This document shows, piece by piece, positions 1 to 5,808 of a stretch of 7,282 nt of DNA. This DNA comes from Pseudomonadota bacterium (GTDB taxonomy: Bacteria; Myxococcota_A; Polyangia; Polyangiales; Polyangiaceae): assembly GCA_023411445.1 (NCBI GenBank), contig JAEYOT010000206.1:1-7282 (forward strand), in the 5' to 3' direction. Position 1 is the stretch's first letter, and each line of letters opens with the position of its first letter. The notes under the pieces were generated by a model. That model saw only the letters and a program-made list of their open reading frames with translations, was not told the DNA's origin and searched no databases. Position numbers and translations under genes: made by a program.

Positions 1-993
1 CGCTACACCATCCCGGGCGAGGTCACGGTGCCGGACGAGAGCGCGACGATGGTGCTGCTCGTGAGCCAGCGCGTGCCGGGCGAGAGCGTGTTCTTGTTCT
101 CACCGGACGGCGGCGTGCCGGACTCCAGCGCGCACCCGTTCCGGGTCGTGCGCTTCGAGAATGCCACCTCGGGCTTGCTCGAGCGCGGCCCCATCGCCGT
201 GTTCGGTCACGGTCAGTTCTTGGGACAGGGCATGCTGGAGCCGCTGCCCCCCAAGGGCAAAGCCACGGTGCCGTTCGCGCTCGATCGCAGCATCGCGGTC
301 ACGAGCGAGCGCCAGACCACGGAGCAGGGCGCGCGCCTGTTCCGCATCGAGGCGGGTGCGCTCTACGTGGAGCGCGACAGCGTGACCAAGACGACCTACA
401 AGGTAGCGAGCGGCAGCGACGAGGCCAGCAAGCTCATCGTGCGCCACCACCGCTTGTCCGGGGCGCGGCTCTACAAGCCACCGGCTGGCACGGAGGACGA
501 CCTGGCGAGCGCCACGGCGCTGGTACCGATCCCGCTCAAGGCGCGCGGCCGCGCGGAGCTGGTCGTCGATGAGCGGCAGGCCGTGCAGCAGGGGCTGGAT
601 TGGCTGCACCCGTTGGCGGACGAGGCCGTGAAGGCTTACCTGGCCGACCCGCGCGCCGATCGCGGCGTGGCGCAGAAGCTGAGCGAGGCCTGGACGTTGC
701 GAGAGACGCTCAAGAAGGCGAGCGATCAGGAGCTGGCGCTGGAGACCGAGCAGCGTGAGCTGGAGAAGTCCTCACGCGAGACTCGCCTCAGCCTCGACGC
801 GATCGAGAAGAACACGCAGGCCGCCGATCTGCGCGTCAAGCTCACCAAGCGCCTGAACGAGGTGACCACCCGGCTGGACCAACTCACCAAGAAGCTGATC
901 GAGGTACGGCTCAGCTTGGGCGAGGCGCAGGTTCGCTTCAAGGAAGGGCTGCGCGAGATCAGGCTTCAGGGGCCGCTACCGCCGAAGGATTGA
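1..993 (+). CDS. DUF4139-like protein with C-terminal coiled coil (5' end missing)
   Basis: The frame is open from base 1 to the TGA at 991-993, so only the last 330 residues of a longer protein are present. An internal GTG at 28 could be read as a start, but the codons before it continue the same beta-rich pattern, so I treat the gene as cut by the window edge. The first ~200 residues alternate strands and turns, with motifs such as SATMVLLVSQRVPGE, FALDRSIAV, TTYKV and LVPIPLKARG. These resemble the C-terminal beta domain of DUF4139 (mucoidy-inhibitor MuiA-like) proteins. Residues ~226-318 are rich in Lys, Glu, Leu and Arg with heptad-like spacing and should form a coiled coil. The usual DUF4139 layout has a coiled coil before the beta domain, so one after it is notable. 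The biochemical function is unknown. The next gene starts 67 nt downstream (37 nt if the earlier ATG is used). The family call rests on motif resemblance only. Confidence 0.6.
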   Translation, partial: RYTIPGEVTVPDESATMVLLVSQRVPGESVFLFSPDGGVPDSSAHPFRVVRFENATSGLLERGPIAVFGHGQFLGQGMLEPLPPKGKATVPFALDRSIAVTSERQTTEQGARLFRIEAGALYVERDSVTKTTYKVASGSDEASKLIVRHHRLSGARLYKPPAGTEDDLASATALVPIPLKARGRAELVVDERQAVQQGLDWLHPLADEAVKAYLADPRADRGVAQKLSEAWTLRETLKKASDQELALETEQRELEKSSRETRLSLDAIEKNTQAADLRVKLTKRLNEVTTRLDQLTKKLIEVRLSLGEAQVRFKEGLREIRLQGPLPPKD

Positions 994-1013
994 GCTGCCA
1001 TCACCCGAAGGCG

Positions 1014-1041
1014 TTGACAGGCCGGCCGCCATGGGTCAGAT
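1014..1041 (+). promoter_or_regulatory. Possible sigma-70-type promoter before bolA
   Basis: A perfect TTGACA lies at 1014-1019. Sixteen bases later TCAGAT (1036-1041) matches the -10 consensus at only three of six positions. The element sits in the only gap of any size within the first five genes. If it works, transcription would begin after the ATG at 1031 and favour the ATG at 1061 as the bolA start. The -10 is poor and the match may be chance. Confidence 0.2.
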
Positions 1042-1060
1042 AGCCTCGCGCAAGGCTTGT

Positions 1061-1312
1061 ATGGCTCCTGAAAGCGTTCGAAGGTTGTTGCTTGCGGCCC
1101 TGCCCGATGCCGATATCGAGCTCGTCCACTTGACGGGCACCGAAGATCATTTCCAGGCTCGGATTGTGTCGCAAGCCTTCGAGGGGAAAACGCTGATTGA
1201 GCAGCATCAGCTCGTGTATCGCGCGCTCGGTGACGCAATGCATGGGCCCATCCACGCTCTTGCGCTAAAAACGTACTCGCCCGCAGCGTGGGCGAGGGTG
1301 TCTGGAGGCTAA
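1061..1312 (+). CDS. bolA: BolA/IbaG-family protein
   Basis: Encodes an 83-residue BolA-fold protein, a normal length for the family. BolA proteins pair with CGFS glutaredoxins through a shared [2Fe-2S] cluster and act in cytoplasmic iron-sulfur trafficking or as regulators. The family pattern is clear: a helix leading to LPDADIEL, then HFQARIVSQAFEGK, QHQLVYRAL and the IHALALKT strand. Candidate ligand histidines are H30, H49 and H65. I chose ATG 1061 because AAGG at 1052-1055 is 5 nt upstream and the family consensus begins right there. ATG 1031 would add ten residues (MGQIASRKAC) with no family match and a weaker ribosome site. The stop is 6 nt before the CGFS glutaredoxin gene, which strongly supports the identity. 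GC is lower than in neighbours: my hand count for 1081-1260 is 106 of 180, against 47 of 60 at 2041-2100 in surE. Whether it is BolA or IbaG in the narrow sense cannot be settled here. Confidence 0.88.
   Translation: MAPESVRRLLLAALPDADIELVHLTGTEDHFQARIVSQAFEGKTLIEQHQLVYRALGDAMHGPIHALALKTYSPAAWARVSGG
1304..1308 (+). promoter_or_regulatory. Shine-Dalgarno GGAGG of the glutaredoxin gene inside the bolA 3' end
   Basis: GGAGG lies 10 nt before the ATG at 1319 and is embedded in the final Ser-Gly-Gly codons of bolA (TCT GGA GGC TAA). A ribosome finishing bolA would clear this site just as it becomes needed, so translational coupling of the two genes is likely. Confidence 0.7.
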
Positions 1313-1318
1313 AGTCAC

Positions 1319-1633
1319 ATGGACGACGCATTGAAGCAGCGCATCGAGGGGACCATCGGTCAGAGCCGGGTCGTGCTGTTCATGAAGGGTTCGAAGCATT
1401 TCCCGCAGTGCGGCTTCTCCGCCCAGGTGGTGCAGATCCTCAAGCAGAAGGGGACGGAGTTCAAAGACGTGAACATCCTGGCCGACGCAGAGCTGCGCCA
1501 GGGCCTGAAGGAGTTTTCCAACTGGCCGACGTTCCCGCAGCTGTACGTGGGCGGAAAGCTGATCGGCGGCTGCGACATCGTGAGCAGCCTGAACGAGTCC
1601 GGCGAGCTAGACTCGCTGCTAGCCGGTTCCTGA
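1319..1633 (+). CDS. grxD: Monothiol CGFS glutaredoxin (Grx4/GrxD family)
   Basis: A 104-residue single-domain monothiol glutaredoxin of the Grx4/Grx5 class, which carries and transfers [2Fe-2S] clusters as a glutathione-bound dimer or as a heterodimer with BolA. The signature is complete: FMKGSK with the glutathione-contact lysine K23, the CGFS active site at 31-34 (single cysteine C31), WPTFPQLYV at 69-77 with the cis-proline P73, and GGCDI at 83-87, which holds the glutathione-binding turn. The length matches bacterial GrxD (about 105-115 residues) and there is no extra domain. The ATG at 1319 has GGAGG 10 nt upstream. The gene is 6 nt after bolA and 1 nt before surE, so all three are probably on one transcript. 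Nothing is missing or broken. The symbol follows the E. coli name; many genomes call it simply Grx4-family glutaredoxin. Confidence 0.95.
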   Translation: MDDALKQRIEGTIGQSRVVLFMKGSKHFPQCGFSAQVVQILKQKGTEFKDVNILADAELRQGLKEFSNWPTFPQLYVGGKLIGGCDIVSSLNESGELDSLLAGS

Positions 1634-1634
1634 C

Positions 1635-2426
1635 ATGACGAGGGGTCGACAGCTCCCCCTGGGCCGTCGCCCGCTCATCCTGCTCGCCAACGACGACGGA
1701 TTCCGCGCGCAGGGCCTGAACGTCCTGCGCGCCGCGCTGTTGCCTCACGCGGACGTGATCGTGTGCGCGCCGGACGGCGAGCAGAGCGCCTCCAGCCACT
1801 CGCTCAGCTTGCACCGACCGCTACGGCTCACGCAGCACGCCGCGGATATCTTCTCCATCGACGGTACGCCCGCGGACTGCGTCTACACGGCGTTCTTCGC
1901 CGGTGAGCGGATCTTGCCACGCCGGCCGGACCTCGTTTGCTCCGGGCTCAATCACGGCGCCAACTTGGGGGACGACGTCTTTTATAGCGGTACCGTCGCC
2001 GCGGCGCGCGAAGGAGCCCTGCGCGGCGTGCCGGCGCTGGCGCTCTCGGCCGACGCCGACGCTGACCGCGTGGTGGCAGCCGAGCAGGCGGCGCGCATCG
2101 TGCTCGCGCTGTGGGCGGCGCAGCCCACGGGCCCGCTGCTGCTCAATGTGAACATCCCTCGCGGGGAGAACCTGCCGTGCCGCGCCACGCGCCTGGGTGG
2201 GCGCTTCTATACGGACGAGGTGGAGTTTCGTAAGGATCCGCGCGGCCGCGAATACTTGTGGCTGGGCGGGCCCGGCATCGAGCACCGCCCCGTCGCCGGC
2301 TCGGACACGGAAGCGTACGACGCCGGGGTGATCGGCCTGACGCCGCTCGTGCTGGATTTGTGGGCGCAGGGCGCGGCCAAACACGCAGAAGCGGTGGTGA
2401 CGGCGCTGGCCGATGCCCAGTCGTGA
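1635..2426 (+). CDS. surE: 5'/3'-nucleotidase SurE
   Basis: A 263-residue SurE phosphatase, which removes phosphate from 5' and 3' nucleoside monophosphates and, in some species, short polyphosphate. It is a cytoplasmic, metal-dependent enzyme. The four metal-binding positions known from E. coli SurE (D8, D9, S39, N92) map to D20 and D21 in ANDDGF, S51 in GEQSASSHS, and N106 in SGLNHGANLGDD. The stretch FYSGTVAAAREG at 116-127 is typical of the family. IDGTPADCVY (75-84) is also conserved. Length is normal (about 250-265). The N-terminus is 12 residues longer than in E. coli before the NDDG motif. The ATG lies one base after the glutaredoxin TGA with no clear ribosome site of its own, so it is probably translated by coupling. 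The next gene, apt, starts 15 nt downstream and also handles purine nucleotides. Confidence 0.95.
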   Translation: MTRGRQLPLGRRPLILLANDDGFRAQGLNVLRAALLPHADVIVCAPDGEQSASSHSLSLHRPLRLTQHAADIFSIDGTPADCVYTAFFAGERILPRRPDLVCSGLNHGANLGDDVFYSGTVAAAREGALRGVPALALSADADADRVVAAEQAARIVLALWAAQPTGPLLLNVNIPRGENLPCRATRLGGRFYTDEVEFRKDPRGREYLWLGGPGIEHRPVAGSDTEAYDAGVIGLTPLVLDLWAQGAAKHAEAVVTALADAQS

Positions 2427-2434
2427 TAGAACGC

Positions 2435-2438
2435 GGAG
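2435..2438 (+). promoter_or_regulatory. Ribosome binding site supporting the long apt start
   Basis: GGAG ends 3 nt before the ATG at 2442. The spacing is short, but this is the only purine-rich site near any usable start. It supports the reading in which apt has a long N-terminal extension. Confidence 0.4.
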
Positions 2439-2441
2439 CCG

Positions 2442-3110
2442 ATGGCGTCTCGTAAAGGCTCGTTCGCCAAGGCCTCCAAGCCCGTACCGGGCCGCTTGCT
2501 GCCCACGCCGCGCGGGGTAGATCCCAAAAAGCCGACGGCGCTGAAGAGCGACCGCGCAGAGCCCCTGCGCCACCTGAGCCCGTTCGACTCGCTGGGCTAC
2601 GTCAAGGCGCTCATCCGTGAGCTACCGGATTTCCCGCAGCCAGGCGTGCTGTTCCGCGACATCACGCCGCTCTTGGCGGATCCCAAGGGCTTTCACATCG
2701 TGCTGGACGCGATCGCTCACCACTTCGTCGGCGAGAAGGTGGACGCCGTGGTGGGGGTGGAGTCGCGCGGGTTCATCTTCGGCGGCGCGCTGGCGGCGCG
2801 CCTGAACGCGAGCTTCGTGCCCGTGCGGCGCCCGGGCAAGCTACCCTTCCGCACGGACAAGGTCAGCTACTCCTTGGAGTACGGCGAGAACGAGCTGGAG
2901 ATGCACCGGGATTCGCTGCGTGAGGGCGCTAGCGTCCTGGTGGTGGATGACCTGCTGGCGACCGGCGGCACCGCCGCGGCCGCGGGTGAGCTGGTGCATC
3001 GCCAGGGCGCCTTCGTGCTCGCCTACGCCTTCGTCATCGAGCTAGCGTCGCTCGGCGGTAGGGAACGGCTCCTGCCCACGCCCTGCGTTTCCATCATTCA
3101 TTACGACTGA
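2442..3110 (+). CDS. apt: Adenine phosphoribosyltransferase with basic N-terminal extension
   Basis: Makes AMP from adenine and PRPP in cytoplasmic purine salvage. The catalytic core runs from about residue 50 to the end. It contains LPDFPQPGVLFRDITPLL (61-78), ESRGF (107-111), the flexible-loop PGKLP (131-135) with YSLEYG (143-148), and the PRPP-binding loop VLVVDDLLATGGT (165-177) with the acidic pair D169/D170. The core alone has the usual ~170 residues; the whole protein has 222. The extra ~45 residues are rich in Lys, Arg, Ser and Pro (FAKASKPVPGRLLPTPRG, DPKKP) and look disordered. I kept ATG 2442 because no ATG or GTG occurs in frame between it and the core; the only alternative is a TTG at 2496, which would still leave a tail of about 30 residues. 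It lies 15 nt after surE and is probably co-transcribed. The C-terminus is intact and a 117-nt gap follows. Confidence 0.93.
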   Translation: MASRKGSFAKASKPVPGRLLPTPRGVDPKKPTALKSDRAEPLRHLSPFDSLGYVKALIRELPDFPQPGVLFRDITPLLADPKGFHIVLDAIAHHFVGEKVDAVVGVESRGFIFGGALAARLNASFVPVRRPGKLPFRTDKVSYSLEYGENELEMHRDSLREGASVLVVDDLLATGGTAAAAGELVHRQGAFVLAYAFVIELASLGGRERLLPTPCVSIIHYD

Positions 3111-3117
3111 AAATCCC

Positions 3118-3130
3118 CCCGCGGAGCGGG
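3118..3130 (+). other. Small GC hairpin just after apt
   Basis: CCCGC (3118-3122) can pair with GCGGG (3126-3130) around a GGA loop, 8 nt after the apt stop. The stem has only five pairs and no T-run follows, so this is not a standard intrinsic terminator. It may mark the operon end or mean nothing. I see nothing else definite in the remaining intergenic bases up to 3216. Confidence 0.2.
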
Positions 3131-3216
3131 CCTGGGAAGGCTGTCGATGAGCGGCTAGAAGTCGTGATAGCCTGAAGGTGGCGTCCATTCTGGCGCCCAG
3201 CCTTCTCTGCTTGCGC

Positions 3217-3222
3217 GAGGTG
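3217..3222 (+). promoter_or_regulatory. Ribosome binding site of the lipoprotein gene
   Basis: GAGGTG lies 5 nt before the ATG at 3228. It fixes the start at the methionine that gives a proper lipoprotein signal peptide. Confidence 0.65.
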
Positions 3223-3227
3223 TAGCC

Positions 3228-5786
3228 ATGGGTCGTGCCTTCCTTTCCGCCGTGGTGGGCGGGGTGTGCTGCTTGTCGTTGTCGGCGGCCTGCTCAGATG
3301 GGAGCGTCGTGCGTGATATCCCGACCGGCGGCAGCCAAGGCCTGGGGGGTGACGGCACCGGCAACCGCGGCAATGAAGGAGGCAGCGGCGGCAACCCCAT
3401 CCCGCCCGGCCAAGGTGTTGGCGAGGCGTGTGCCAAGTCCGCTCCGTGTCGTGATGGCTTGATCTGCAACGCCGATGACGTTTGCGAGCCCGCTGGCGAC
3501 AGAGCGAGCGGTGAGTCTTGCGTGCTGAGCGCGGAGTGCCAGGCGGGTCAGTGTGTGGAGGGTGCCTGCCAACCCGACGGCGACGCTGGAGAAGGTGAGG
3601 GCTGTACGGGTGACGGCGACTGCGCCGCTGGGCTGCGCTGTGACCTCGACGGGCTGGGCCTAGCGTGCGTGCCGGAGGGCAGCGGCGACGTGAACGCAGA
3701 CTGCGAGCAGAACAAGGCTTGCTTCGGCGGGCTGTCGTGCATCGCGGGCAAGTGCTCGGTGTCACCGACTGGCAACCCGGTGTTCGGCACCCCCTGGGAG
3801 GGCGTGGCCTGCGACGAGCCGGTGCGGAGCGGGGTGAAGGCTTACTTCGAGGTGCCGGGCGCGCCGGACGCAGAGGAGGGCGACTTCTTCCGGCTGCCTT
3901 TCCCGACGGACGTGCGCCGCAGCCGGTCAGGAAAGCTTGATTTGAGCGGCTTCCCGACGCCCGGCGTCGGCTTGCTGGGGCTGGATCCGGTGCAGCTCTA
4001 CGTGGACGCGATCACGGACAACGACAGCGCTTGGGGCGCTTACCCAACGGTGATTTTCCGCTTCTCCGGCCCCTTCCTGTTCGAGACGTTCCCGACGGAA
4101 GCGGTGCAGTTCATCGACGTGACGGAGCCGGAGAGCGCGCGCAGCGTCGGGTGGCAACGCTTCTACACGGACGCTCGCACTAACTACGTGTGCGACAACT
4201 TCGTCGCGGTCCAGCCGCCCACCGGTCGTCCGCTGGAGCCCGGTCACACCTACGCGGTCTTCATCCTGCGAGAAGCCGAGGGCAAGACGCTGCTCGAGCG
4301 CGGACAGGGTTGCACGTCGGACGGCGCCGACGACACCGAGATCTGCGCTCCGGTTGGGCGCTCGGCGAACATGGACGCTGTGATGGCGGACGCCACGCCG
4401 ACCAACGCCGTGCTCAAGGCCGCGCACGCCACCTTCGCTCCGCTCCGTGCGTACCTCGAGGCTGAGGGCATTTTGGCGGAGGACGTGCTCACGGCCAGCG
4501 TGTTCACGGTCGGTGAGATCCAGAAGCCGATGAGGGACCTGGCCGAGGCCGTGGCCGACGCCCCGGCGCCGACCGCCACGGAGTGGGTGAAGTGCGGCTC
4601 TGGTGAGCCGTCACCGTGCCCGGACGCCGAGGGTGACCGCGCGTGCGGCGAGGACGTGGACGGCTATGACGAGTACCACGCGCTATTGACGATTCCGGTC
4701 TTTCAGCAAGGTGAGGCGCCTTACCTGCGCGAAGGTGGCCACGTCGATCTGCAGGAGCCGGGTAGCGAGGAAGTGTGCCTGTCGCTCACGGTGCCGGAAG
4801 GGCCGCCACCCGCCGCCGGCTGGCCCACGGTCGTGTTCGCGCACGGCACGGGTGGCTCCTTCCGCAGCCACGTACGGGACGAAGTGGCAGGCGTGCTCGC
4901 AGCGGCCACGCCAGCCTTCGCGGTGATCGGGATCGATCAGGTGCAGCACGGTCCGCGCCGCGGGGACTCCAGTGAGTCGCCGAACAAGCTCTTTTTCAAC
5001 TTCTTCAACCCGGCCGCTACGCGCGGCAATCCGCTGCAGGGCGCCGCTGACCAGCTCAGCGTCGCGCGCTTCGCTCAAGCGCTGGACGTGGACGAAAGCA
5101 CCACGCACGGCGAGGCGATCAAGCTCGATCCCAGCCGGCTCTTCTTCTTCGGTCACTCACAGGGCGCGACCGAAGGCAGCTTGATGTTGCCGTTTGGCGA
5201 CGCCTACAAGGCGGCCGTGCTCAGCGGCAACGGCGCCAGCTTGCGTGACGCGCTGCGCACCAAGACCAAGCCGGAGAACATCGCTCGGGGTCTGCCGCTG
5301 GTGCTCCAAGAGCCGCTGATGGCGCACCCGAAGCTGGGGGCCAGCATCACGGCGTTCCACCCCGTGCTCTCGCTGCTCCAGCAGTGGATCGACCCGGCCG
5401 ATCCGCTGAGCTTCGCCGAAGCGATCGGCTCGCCCCTGCCGAGCCACAGCGGCAAGCACCTGTTTCAAACCTTCGGCGTGAGCGATTCCTACAGCCCGCC
5501 AGACACGCTGGCGACGTTCGCGCTCGCGGCGCGCCTCAAGCAAGTGGAGCCGCACGCGAGCGTCAGCGAGCCTTACGTCGGCTACTTCGACGGCGTCAGC
5601 TCGCTCAACCCCATCCCGCTCGGCTACGCCGCGACCGGTAACGCCTTCACGCTCGGGATGCGCCAGTACGCGGCCGACACCGACGGCCATTTCGTGGTCT
5701 TCGACGTCCCGGCTGCGAACGACGACATGTTGCTCTTCTTCACGAGCGCGACCGGCTCGACGCCGCCGGTGATCGGGCAAGACTGA
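3228..5786 (+). CDS. Cysteine-rich lipoprotein with C-terminal alpha/beta-hydrolase (esterase/lipase-like)
   Basis: An 852-residue exported protein. Residues 1-22 are a lipoprotein signal: MGR, a hydrophobic stretch, then the lipobox SAAC with the lipidated Cys22 followed by Ser, which suggests outer-membrane or surface placement. Residues 31-66 are a Gly/Asn-rich linker. Residues 68-176 hold four 4-Cys repeats. Residues ~190-450 form a middle domain with FRLPFPTD (222-229), reminiscent of the N-terminal domain of bacterial virulence-factor lipases such as Vibrio VolA. Residues ~530-830 are an alpha/beta-hydrolase: FAHGTGGS (537-544) for the oxyanion hole, GHSQG (642-646) with nucleophile S644, a likely acid at D753 in FGVSDSY, and H821 in TDGHFVVFD. 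Hydrolysis of an ester, perhaps a lipid, outside the cell is the likely role; the substrate is unknown. A further Cys cluster (C456, C464, C473, C517) sits just before the hydrolase core. The gene stands alone with its own ribosome site. The esterase fold is secure; the VolA comparison is tentative. Confidence 0.87.
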   Translation: MGRAFLSAVVGGVCCLSLSAACSDGSVVRDIPTGGSQGLGGDGTGNRGNEGGSGGNPIPPGQGVGEACAKSAPCRDGLICNADDVCEPAGDRASGESCVLSAECQAGQCVEGACQPDGDAGEGEGCTGDGDCAAGLRCDLDGLGLACVPEGSGDVNADCEQNKACFGGLSCIAGKCSVSPTGNPVFGTPWEGVACDEPVRSGVKAYFEVPGAPDAEEGDFFRLPFPTDVRRSRSGKLDLSGFPTPGVGLLGLDPVQLYVDAITDNDSAWGAYPTVIFRFSGPFLFETFPTEAVQFIDVTEPESARSVGWQRFYTDARTNYVCDNFVAVQPPTGRPLEPGHTYAVFILREAEGKTLLERGQGCTSDGADDTEICAPVGRSANMDAVMADATPTNAVLKAAHATFAPLRAYLEAEGILAEDVLTASVFTVGEIQKPMRDLAEAVADAPAPTATEWVKCGSGEPSPCPDAEGDRACGEDVDGYDEYHALLTIPVFQQGEAPYLREGGHVDLQEPGSEEVCLSLTVPEGPPPAAGWPTVVFAHGTGGSFRSHVRDEVAGVLAAATPAFAVIGIDQVQHGPRRGDSSESPNKLFFNFFNPAATRGNPLQGAADQLSVARFAQALDVDESTTHGEAIKLDPSRLFFFGHSQGATEGSLMLPFGDAYKAAVLSGNGASLRDALRTKTKPENIARGLPLVLQEPLMAHPKLGASITAFHPVLSLLQQWIDPADPLSFAEAIGSPLPSHSGKHLFQTFGVSDSYSPPDTLATFALAARLKQVEPHASVSEPYVGYFDGVSSLNPIPLGYAATGNAFTLGMRQYAADTDGHFVVFDVPAANDDMLLFFTSATGSTPPVIGQD
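3429..3755 (+). repeat. Four tandem 4-cysteine protein repeats (Dickkopf/EGF-like spacing)
   Basis: The lipoprotein carries sixteen cysteines in four groups: C68/74/80/86, C98/104/109/114, C126/132/138/147 and C159/165/171/176. The spacing is C-x5-C-x4or5-C-x4to8-C with a period of about 30 residues. Common features are a Gly/Glu before the first Cys and a G-L-x-C or similar turn before the third. Such modules should form two disulfides each and resemble Dickkopf-N-type repeats found in myxobacterial surface proteins. The DNA of the copies has diverged, so this is an old protein repeat rather than a recent duplication. Confidence 0.75.
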
Positions 5787-5789
5787 GCA

Positions 5790-5805
5790 CGGCGGCTCGC
5801 CGCTG
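5790..5805. other. Hairpin between convergent genes
   Basis: CGGCGG (5790-5795) pairs with CCGCTG (5800-5805), including one G-T pair, around a CTCG loop. It occupies most of the 22-nt gap between the lipoprotein stop and the epmA stop on the other strand. A symmetric hairpin here could slow RNA polymerase in both directions, but no T-run follows on either strand, so it is not a canonical terminator. Confidence 0.3.
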
Positions 5806-5808
5806 CGG

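Noticed and set aside
1020..1027. GGCCGGCC palindrome as a possible operator
   Set aside because: An 8-base GC palindrome is expected by chance in DNA this GC-rich, and no second copy was seen nearby.
1821..2573. Long antisense open frame (about 250 codons) opposite surE and the start of apt
   Set aside because: It mirrors the codon bias of the sense genes in very high GC DNA, gives an Arg-rich low-complexity product, and conflicts with the unmistakable SurE and Apt motifs on the plus strand.
3094..3765. Antisense open frame opposite the 5' part of the lipoprotein gene
   Set aside because: The product is Arg/Ser/Pro/His-rich with no recognisable domain. The plus strand has a signal peptide, lipobox and ordered cysteine repeats here.
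5157..5780. Antisense open frame opposite the hydrolase domain
   Set aside because: Arg/Glu/Val-rich shadow frame with no motif. The plus strand holds the catalytic serine and histidine motifs.
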